Part shown: piece after piece, positions 4,317 through 8,717 of the stretch
Layout of the letters: each line of letters starts with the position of its first letter
Numbering within the stretch: position 1 is the stretch's first letter
DNA from: Lentisphaeria bacterium
Lineage (GTDB): Bacteria > Verrucomicrobiota > Lentisphaeria > Victivallales > UBA1829
DNA: 8,717 nucleotides
Reading direction: 5' to 3'
NCBI GenBank assembly: GCA_017504325.1
Contig: JAFVRL010000405.1
Span: 1 to 8,717 of the forward strand
The notes under the pieces: model-generated
The model's input: only the letters and a program-made list of their open reading frames with translations
The model's database searches: none
What the model was told of the DNA's origin: nothing
Translations under genes and position numbers: made by a program

Positions 4317-6569
4317 ATGACAGAACAAATACTTGCAAACGGCGGTCTGCAATATATCCCGCAAAATATGGAAAACACAGGCAGTCTCACTGCGGATCCT
4401 CCCCGGGAGACAAATGCGGTTTATGCTGCGTCCCAAACAGTTGCCTCCGGAGAAAGTATCTCTGCTATCACACTGAATGCAAATGATATTCTGACCGTAC
4501 AGAACGGGGGATATGCAGAAAAGTGTACTGTAAATGAAAAGGGACACATGATCATTGAAAGCGGAGGCAAAACAGACAATGTAGAGGTCAACTATGCCGG
4601 GACAATTACCATTTCGGCGGGAGCATCTGCCACCGATATTCTTATTCTGCACAAGAACAGCAAATTAATTTTTACCGTTGCACCGGCTACCCATGTGACA
4701 GGTTATTACAACTTTTCCAGCTTTGAAGTAAAGAACGGTACTCTGGAAGATTACAAGATCCTTTCCAACTGTTCCATCTTCGTGGAAAACGGCGGAATCA
4801 TCCGTGATATAACCGTAAGTGCAGGCGGCACTCTGGTAATATCCAGCGGAGGAAGTGCTGAAGATCTTGATATTGCCGACAACGCAATATTCACTATGAC
4901 AGCAGCTTCCGGCACTACTGCAACGGGAGTCCGCGGAGGAAAAACCTTTTCCATGCAGGATGGTCGGATCTCCGGTTATACAGTGGATCTTTACGGACAG
5001 ATGAGTATTTCCGGAGGCGGGATCGCAACAGACACCAATGTGACAAACAACGGATTTCTGTACATCTCTTCCGGAGGAATTGCAACAGACACGACTTTGA
5101 CTAAAGGTACAATTGAAATATACAACGGCGGAATTGCTGAAAATACCGTTGTCTCTTCCGGAGGAAGAATTATTCTGCAGCAAGGCGGAATGCTCCGGGG
5201 AGAGTTGATGATCCACAGCGGCGGAAATGTAACGGCATTACAGGAAACGGTCATTGATTTCTCCCTTGAAGAAAGAAAAAGTACCGATACCTGGCTCATT
5301 AACGATCTTTCCCTGATCAATGGTTACCCCTCCTATTCTGTTACAATAGCAGACGATCAGGCGGCAGGTACTTACAAACTTGCCCGCAATGCGTCACAGC
5401 TCCAGTCTGTTACCATAGGTAATGGAACAGTAAATTACGGTACTCTCACCGTTAATGGCGGCAAATATGCCTGTGCCGGGAATATCTGTTCCCTGCAGTA
5501 CACCGGTAAAGAGCTGACCTTCCTCCTTCAAGATACTCTTACAGGACTTTCCGGAGACGGAAACAGTTTGAGCTGGGAACCGGTACAGACTTCCGACGGC
5601 TACATCCTGAACTGTTCCAGGGATGGCTTTATGACCAATTGCTGTATAAAAACGGATACCAATTCCGTAAATACCTACGGCACCCCGGCAGACACATATC
5701 AATGGCAGGTAAAAATAACAGACGGGAAATTTGCCGCCGGAAATGATATTGTTTCTGCGGATTCCGGTGTTCAGCAGAAATATGCATCTGCCGCTGATGG
5801 AAATATGGATCTCTTCTTCGCCAGAGCCGATGGTGTCTGGAGCAAAGATTATGCCGCCGGGCATCAGGGATTTGATGGCTGGACCGGCACAAACGAGCAG
5901 GTCAATCTGGAAGGAAAAAATGTAATAGCCGATGTATTTGAAGGCTCAAGTGATGCCAATATTCTTCTGCTGACTGATGATACCAATGGTGACGCTCTCT
6001 TTGTGGAGGATATTTACACCTCCTTCGGAAAAGATGCCGCCAGGATCGCCGGAATCGACGAGATCCGTGCCGGTGCGGGTGACGACATCATCGACATGAC
6101 CAGTCAGCAGTTTGATTATGTTGGAGACAGCATCAAAATCTACGGCGGACTCGGTAACGATACCATCTGGGCAAACAAAGGCAGTAACACCTTGTTTGGC
6201 GATGCCGGAAATGACCGCATTGTTGGCGGTTCCGGGGATGATGTGATTATTGGCGGCATCGGCGATGATCACATGCATGGAGGTGGCGGCAATGACACCT
6301 TCTGTTTCGGGGAAAACTGGGGCATTGATACCATTGAGCAGCTTGCCGGAGGAACTGTAAAACTCTGCTTTGCAAATGGTGTGGATGCCAACTGGAACGC
6401 AGATACGCTTACTTATTCAGACGGGATCAGTAGTGTAACTGTTACCGGAATAACCGCAGATAAAATAGAAATTGTCTTTGAAAGCGATTCTTCTCTGCCG
6501 GAAGGCGTATTCCTTGATGCCGCAAGCGAAAAGATCTTTGAAGACATGGATAAAGGTTTGCTTGCATAA
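4317..6569 (+). CDS. Large surface/secreted protein: AIDA-type SLS repeats, FN3-like domain, RTX repeats
   Basis: 750 residues, complete. No hydrophobic signal peptide is seen at the start (MTEQILANGGLQYIPQ) and no transmembrane helix or β-barrel at the end. In order: residues about 40-310 are strand-loop-strand repeats of the autotransporter passenger type (x-S/N-GG-x-A-x-x-T-x-V). About 310-405 is a β-rich linker. About 409-475 looks FN3-like (LSWEPV, DGYIL, TYQWQVKITDG). About 480-585 is a conserved-looking segment with N-E-Q-V-N-L-E-G-K-N. 586-662 holds RTX-type calcium-binding nonapeptides (GGLGNDTIW, GDAGNDRIV, GGSGDDVII, GGIGDDHMH, GGGGNDTFC). Then FGENWGIDTIEQL and an acidic tail ending in DMDKGLLA. 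SLS repeats fold as a β-helix and serve in adhesion; RTX plus a C-terminal tail suggests type I secretion. Nine Cys residues are unusual for such an exoprotein. It is convergent with the ceramidase-fold gene and divergent from uxs. An adhesin role is inferred. Confidence 0.88.
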   Translation: MTEQILANGGLQYIPQNMENTGSLTADPPRETNAVYAASQTVASGESISAITLNANDILTVQNGGYAEKCTVNEKGHMIIESGGKTDNVEVNYAGTITISAGASATDILILHKNSKLIFTVAPATHVTGYYNFSSFEVKNGTLEDYKILSNCSIFVENGGIIRDITVSAGGTLVISSGGSAEDLDIADNAIFTMTAASGTTATGVRGGKTFSMQDGRISGYTVDLYGQMSISGGGIATDTNVTNNGFLYISSGGIATDTTLTKGTIEIYNGGIAENTVVSSGGRIILQQGGMLRGELMIHSGGNVTALQETVIDFSLEERKSTDTWLINDLSLINGYPSYSVTIADDQAAGTYKLARNASQLQSVTIGNGTVNYGTLTVNGGKYACAGNICSLQYTGKELTFLLQDTLTGLSGDGNSLSWEPVQTSDGYILNCSRDGFMTNCCIKTDTNSVNTYGTPADTYQWQVKITDGKFAAGNDIVSADSGVQQKYASAADGNMDLFFARADGVWSKDYAAGHQGFDGWTGTNEQVNLEGKNVIADVFEGSSDANILLLTDDTNGDALFVEDIYTSFGKDAARIAGIDEIRAGAGDDIIDMTSQQFDYVGDSIKIYGGLGNDTIWANKGSNTLFGDAGNDRIVGGSGDDVIIGGIGDDHMHGGGGNDTFCFGENWGIDTIEQLAGGTVKLCFANGVDANWNADTLTYSDGISSVTVTGITADKIEIVFESDSSLPEGVFLDAASEKIFEDMDKGLLA
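4434..5246 (+). repeat. Coding repeats: AIDA-type strand-loop-strand units
   Basis: Residues about 40-310 repeat an approximately 20-residue unit of the form GG-x-A-x-x-T-x-V-x-x-GG. The best-kept copies are SGGGIATDTNV, SSGGIATDTTL, NGGIAENTVV, SSGGRIILQQG, SSGGSAEDLDI and NGGYAEKCTV. At DNA level the pair starting at 5010 and 5070 shares TCCGGAGG followed by a GCAACAGACAC block, so duplication is recent enough to see. The repeats are otherwise degenerate. In AIDA-I and TibA such repeats carry O-linked heptose. Confidence 0.8.
6072..6302 (+). repeat. RTX-type calcium-binding nonapeptide block
   Basis: After GAGDD (586-590) come, at residues 609-662, five units of the form G-G-x-G-x-D-x-u-x, two pairs of them directly adjacent. 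These build a parallel β-roll that binds Ca2+ between turns, usually folding only after export into calcium-rich surroundings. Confidence 0.85.
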
Positions 6570-6577
6570 CATTCCGG

Positions 6578-6621
6578 AAAAAAAGAGTCCTGTCTGCGGC
6601 AATACAACAGACAGGACTCTT
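6578..6621 (-). terminator. Intrinsic terminator for the minus-strand ceramidase-fold operon
   Basis: AAGAGTCCTGTCTG (6583-6596) pairs perfectly over 14 bp with CAGACAGGACTCTT (6608-6621), loop 11 nt. Seven A at 6578-6584 give a 7-T tail on the minus strand only; on + the stem is followed by ATCACAA. It therefore fits termination of minus-strand transcripts. It lies 28 nt past the minus-strand stop. Confidence 0.85.
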
Positions 6622-6626
6622 ATCAC

Positions 6627-6650
6627 AACGGCTTCAAAACCGTTTATTTT
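6627..6650 (+). terminator. Possible weak terminator for the SLS/RTX gene
   Basis: AACGG (6627-6631) pairs with CCGTT (6640-6644) around an 8-nt loop and is followed by TATTTT. The stem is short and the T tract interrupted, so it would be weak. It is the only plus-strand candidate after the 750-residue gene besides read-in to the longer hairpin. Confidence 0.3.
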
Positions 6651-7975
6651 CAGAGGTTTTTCAGAGAGGCATTGATGATTTCGGTTGCCGCATCTTTGGC
6701 AACAGTATCAATGCCCGCCTGAACCTCATATCCGCCTCTTTCAAAGCATTCCGGCATGGGAACATAACCGGAAACACTCTGGGCAAGTTCCACCACAAAT
6801 GTGTACTTGCAGGGACTCTTTTCACGGATCGCACGGGAGATCCCGTTGAAAGGTTCGCCGGGAAGTGTCACAAATGCCACCTGATCCCCCAGCTCAATGG
6901 AGGTGATCCTTCCTTCATGGGAGGGGACACTCTTTTCGTGGCAGTCAATGACTCTCTGGGCAAAGTAACGCAATGCCGCAGGAACTTTATTGGCAAGATC
7001 CTGACTTTCAAAGTCCCCTTCTTTCTTGATGTCGGGAACAGTGGCAAGAGTGTGTTTGGCTTCTGCCAGCTCTTCAGGAGTGATCTTTCTGTGGGGGATG
7101 ACCACTGTATCATTTTTGATCTGAACAGTATCCGCTGTAACTTTTTCCAATTTATCCAGCGCATCCAGAACGATCGTGGCATAACCTCTTCCGATACGGG
7201 TGGCTTCCGCATAGGAACTCTGATTGATGTCCTGATGGAAGTCAAAGTGATTGATGTCGCCGGAGGCATCGTCAAGCACGATCACAGGAAGAGAGGTCTT
7301 GAGGGTGTGCTGGATCTCCTGGGTGAATCTGCCGTACCAGTCAGCGGAAACGATACTGCCGCCGATGGTATCACCGTGATTGGCGATGTTGCAGATAAGG
7401 GCAACAAGTCTTCCACCCTGCTTTACCGCAAGGATACCGATGGTGCGGTCAAAGTCACATTCGGGTTTGTCGATATCGGGATTTCTCCAGCCGGGGTTGG
7501 TGATGAGAGTACCGTTTTTCATCCAGTAACGGCGGACAAATCCGTAGGGGTTGTTGTAAACGCTTCCCACTTCCAGTTCGCCGGGAAGAAGGTTCATAAG
7601 AGCCCGTTCCAATGCACGCATGGCGGCATCGGCACACTGATTGAAAGCATACAGGGTGCGTTCATCGTATGTGGAGGTATCTTTTACAAAACGGGGTCCG
7701 GTATGGGTATGGGTGGCACAGAAGATGAAGTTGTCATAGATCTCTGCACCGAATTTGGCAGTGATGCGTTCCTTCAATACATTGAAATGGGGTTCCGCAA
7801 TGGAACACAAGTCAAAGGAAAGGATCCCGAACTTTTTGCCATTGAGTTCAAAAGCAACGCATTTGACCATGAGGTCATCATACATTCCTTCATTCAGTCT
7901 CAAATTGAAATAGCCGGCAAGATCCACGCCTGTGGGAGGGGTGAAGATCTCCTGTGCATAACCGATTTTATACAT
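6650..7975 (-). CDS. Neutral/alkaline ceramidase-fold amidase-like protein, no signal peptide
   Basis: 441 residues matching the N-terminal catalytic domain of neutral ceramidases (PF04734-type) without the C-terminal β-sandwich of the classical enzymes. Visible marks: C-A-T-H-T-H-T-G-P (86-94), the zinc histidine motif; N199-H200-G-D-T; S210-A-D-W-Y-G; A-S-G-D-I-N (237-242); L-P-G-E374-P-F; and V-S-G-Y404-V-P. H89/H91, H200, E374 and Y404 are the likely equivalents of the zinc ligands known in Pseudomonas ceramidase. The start has AAGGA (7987-7983) 7 nt upstream. The N-terminus MYKIGYAQEIFTPPTG is already the domain's first strand, so no export signal exists and the protein should be cytoplasmic. 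That argues against lipid ceramide as substrate; the true substrate is unknown. It follows the nucleotidyltransferase gene by 42 nt in the same direction and is closed by a strong terminator. Confidence 0.85.
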   Translation of the reverse strand: MYKIGYAQEIFTPPTGVDLAGYFNLRLNEGMYDDLMVKCVAFELNGKKFGILSFDLCSIAEPHFNVLKERITAKFGAEIYDNFIFCATHTHTGPRFVKDTSTYDERTLYAFNQCADAAMRALERALMNLLPGELEVGSVYNNPYGFVRRYWMKNGTLITNPGWRNPDIDKPECDFDRTIGILAVKQGGRLVALICNIANHGDTIGGSIVSADWYGRFTQEIQHTLKTSLPVIVLDDASGDINHFDFHQDINQSSYAEATRIGRGYATIVLDALDKLEKVTADTVQIKNDTVVIPHRKITPEELAEAKHTLATVPDIKKEGDFESQDLANKVPAALRYFAQRVIDCHEKSVPSHEGRITSIELGDQVAFVTLPGEPFNGISRAIREKSPCKYTFVVELAQSVSGYVPMPECFERGGYEVQAGIDTVAKDAATEIINASLKNL

Positions 7976-8017
7976 TTTATCGTCCTTTTTGTTTTCCTGT
8001 TGTATTACAGGGATGGG

Positions 8018-8545
8018 TTATTTGGAAAGATTTGCACTTTTTTTGATAATATTTGTAGTGGATAAACCCGGAACAAGTTCAATAAAGGCGATCTCCGCCC
8101 CGCAGGAACGCAAAGAGGCAAGTTCATCCTTATCCAGTTTTTCCACGGTATAATCTGCGCCTTTGGCATAATAATCCGGTTTGAACATTGCTATTTCCCT
8201 GTCACATCTGGATGACGGGAAAATGTAAACAGCATCCACGCACTCCAGAGAGGCAAGTACATAAGCACGATCCTCCTCCCGGTTTATGGGACGGTTTTCC
8301 CCTTTCAGCGCCCGTACAGAGGAATCGGAGTTCAACAGAACGATCAGGGCATCCCCGGCGGCTCTTGCCCCCTGCAGATACTGGGTATGACCTCTGTGGA
8401 GAATATCGAAACACCCGTTGGTCAGGACAACTTTCCTACCTTTTTTCCGCATCTCTTCCCGCCAGGAGATCAATTCTTCCGCAACGGTAAAAATCTTTGT
8501 TGCAGGGTTCCGGCAGGCGGAGGATATTTGTTCACCGTTCATCAT
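8018..8545 (-). CDS. D-glycero-β-D-manno-heptose 1-phosphate adenylyltransferase (HldE domain II / RfaE2)
   Basis: 175 residues, a stand-alone version of the C-terminal nucleotidyltransferase domain of HldE. After a leader of about 38 residues comes V-V-L-T-N-G-C-F-D-I-L-H-R-G-H (39-53), holding the cytidylyltransferase HxGH signature (H50-R-G-H53). Then L-N-S-D-S-S-V-R-A-L-K-G (71-82) and R-P-I-N-R-E-E-D-R (85-93), as in E. coli HldE, and the closing S-T-T-N-I-I-K-K (162-169). Members transfer AMP from ATP to heptose 1-phosphate, giving ADP-heptose for LPS inner core, O-heptosylated proteins or innate immune signalling. No kinase domain (HldE domain I / HldA) is seen in the window. AAGGA (8556-8552) lies 6 nt before the ATG at 8545; a second in-frame ATG follows at 8542. 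Gene order: partial gene, this gene, ceramidase-fold gene. Confidence 0.9.
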   Translation of the reverse strand: MMNGEQISSACRNPATKIFTVAEELISWREEMRKKGRKVVLTNGCFDILHRGHTQYLQGARAAGDALIVLLNSDSSVRALKGENRPINREEDRAYVLASLECVDAVYIFPSSRCDREIAMFKPDYYAKGADYTVEKLDKDELASLRSCGAEIAFIELVPGLSTTNIIKKSANLSK

Positions 8546-8554
8546 TTCATTTCC

Positions 8555-8717
8555 TTATTTTGCATATACATTGGGCATATAGACAACATCATGGATCCTG
8601 ATATTCGTACTGATGGAAAATTTCTTCATTGCATTTTTTGCGTCATATAATTTTTCATCCCCGAGGACATTGGATTCAGTTGCGGAGCCGCTTGTCAATT
8701 TGGCGGCATGGAAAAAC
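8555..8717 (-). CDS. C-terminal tail of an unrecognised protein (truncated by the right edge)
   Basis: The minus-strand frame is open from base 8717 to a TAA at 8557-8555, giving 53 residues that begin FFHAAKLTSGSATESN and end DVVYMPNVYAK. No family is recognised. It holds an amphipathic stretch (DEKLYDAKNAMKKF) and a short β-like end. It is very probably a real gene end: its stop overlaps the next gene's Shine-Dalgarno (TAAGGAA), it lies 9 nt before the nucleotidyltransferase ATG, and no competing plus-strand gene looks better. It is likely the upstream partner in the same operon. Confidence 0.65.
   Translation of the reverse strand, partial: FFHAAKLTSGSATESNVLGDEKLYDAKNAMKKFSISTNIRIHDVVYMPNVYAK

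Noticed and set aside
1275..5100. Frequent CCGGAA/TTCCGG words as a DNA uptake or other genome-wide motif
   Set aside because: Many copies encode Ser-Gly-Gly in the SLS repeats or form terminator stems. I did not see a fixed longer core, and no count against expectation can be made here.
4665..5216. Minus-strand open frames under the SLS repeat region
   Set aside because: They mirror the Gly/Ser/Asn-rich repeat codons and have no ribosome binding site; the plus-strand reading explains the sequence fully.
7996..8011. Hairpin CCTGT-N6-ACAGG between the nucleotidyltransferase and ceramidase-fold genes
   Set aside because: It has only a 5-bp stem and is followed by A residues on the minus strand, so it is not a terminator. 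It may be chance.
6917..8065. Plus-strand open frame of 382 codons
   Set aside because: It is antisense to the ceramidase-fold and nucleotidyltransferase genes, whose motifs and ribosome binding sites are clear. No start signal or recognisable domain was seen in it.
8387..8717. Plus-strand open frame near the right edge as an alternative to the partial minus-strand gene
   Set aside because: The minus-strand frame stays open to the edge, and its stop codon sits 9 nt before the nucleotidyltransferase ATG and overlaps that gene's Shine-Dalgarno, as expected in an operon. The plus-strand frame mostly overlaps the nucleotidyltransferase.

Overview
The window looks like chromosomal DNA from a Gram-negative, outer-membrane-bearing bacterium. 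The evidence is a secretin, a lipoprotein with a clear lipobox, and an ADP-heptose-forming nucleotidyltransferase. The 750-residue protein joins AIDA-type strand-loop-strand repeats to RTX repeats and a characteristic C-terminal tail. From memory, that combination is typical of gut Lentisphaerae (Victivallales), so I suggest that group with moderate confidence. No database was searched. I see no insertion sequence, phage gene, CRISPR array, tRNA or rRNA.

Layout. (1) Bases 1-1306: the 3' two thirds or so of a secretin gene on +, its reading frame open at the left edge, closed by a strong intrinsic terminator. (2) 1307-1980: a small lipoprotein gene on + with a GGTGTC/GACACC dyad just before its ribosome binding site, then a bidirectional terminator. 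(3) 4098-1994 on -: a compact four-gene run, UDP-glucuronate decarboxylase (UDP-xylose synthase), small HNH protein, hypoxanthine-type phosphoribosyltransferase, and a small ABM-fold monooxygenase, with gaps of 15 nt or less or a 4-nt overlap. (4) 4099-4316: a 218-bp divergent intergenic region with one plausible promoter for each side. (5) 4317-6569 on +: the SLS-repeat/RTX surface protein. (6) 6570-6649: two hairpins between convergent genes. (7) 8717-6650 on -: a run made of the C-terminal tail of an unrecognised gene, a stand-alone HldE/RfaE domain II nucleotidyltransferase, and a cytoplasmic neutral-ceramidase-fold protein.

How the genes may work together. A shared cell-surface theme runs through the window: secretin (export), lipoprotein, nucleotide sugar supply (UDP-xylose, ADP-heptose), and a large repeat protein of a class whose autotransporter relatives are O-heptosylated. 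The most interesting reading is that the 750-residue protein is a non-autotransporter target of heptosylation, with the heptose donor made by the neighbouring nucleotidyltransferase. That is inference. No heptosyltransferase and no type I secretion genes are visible here, and the nucleotidyltransferase may simply serve LPS synthesis. The purine salvage gene, HNH gene and monooxygenase have no obvious link to this theme.
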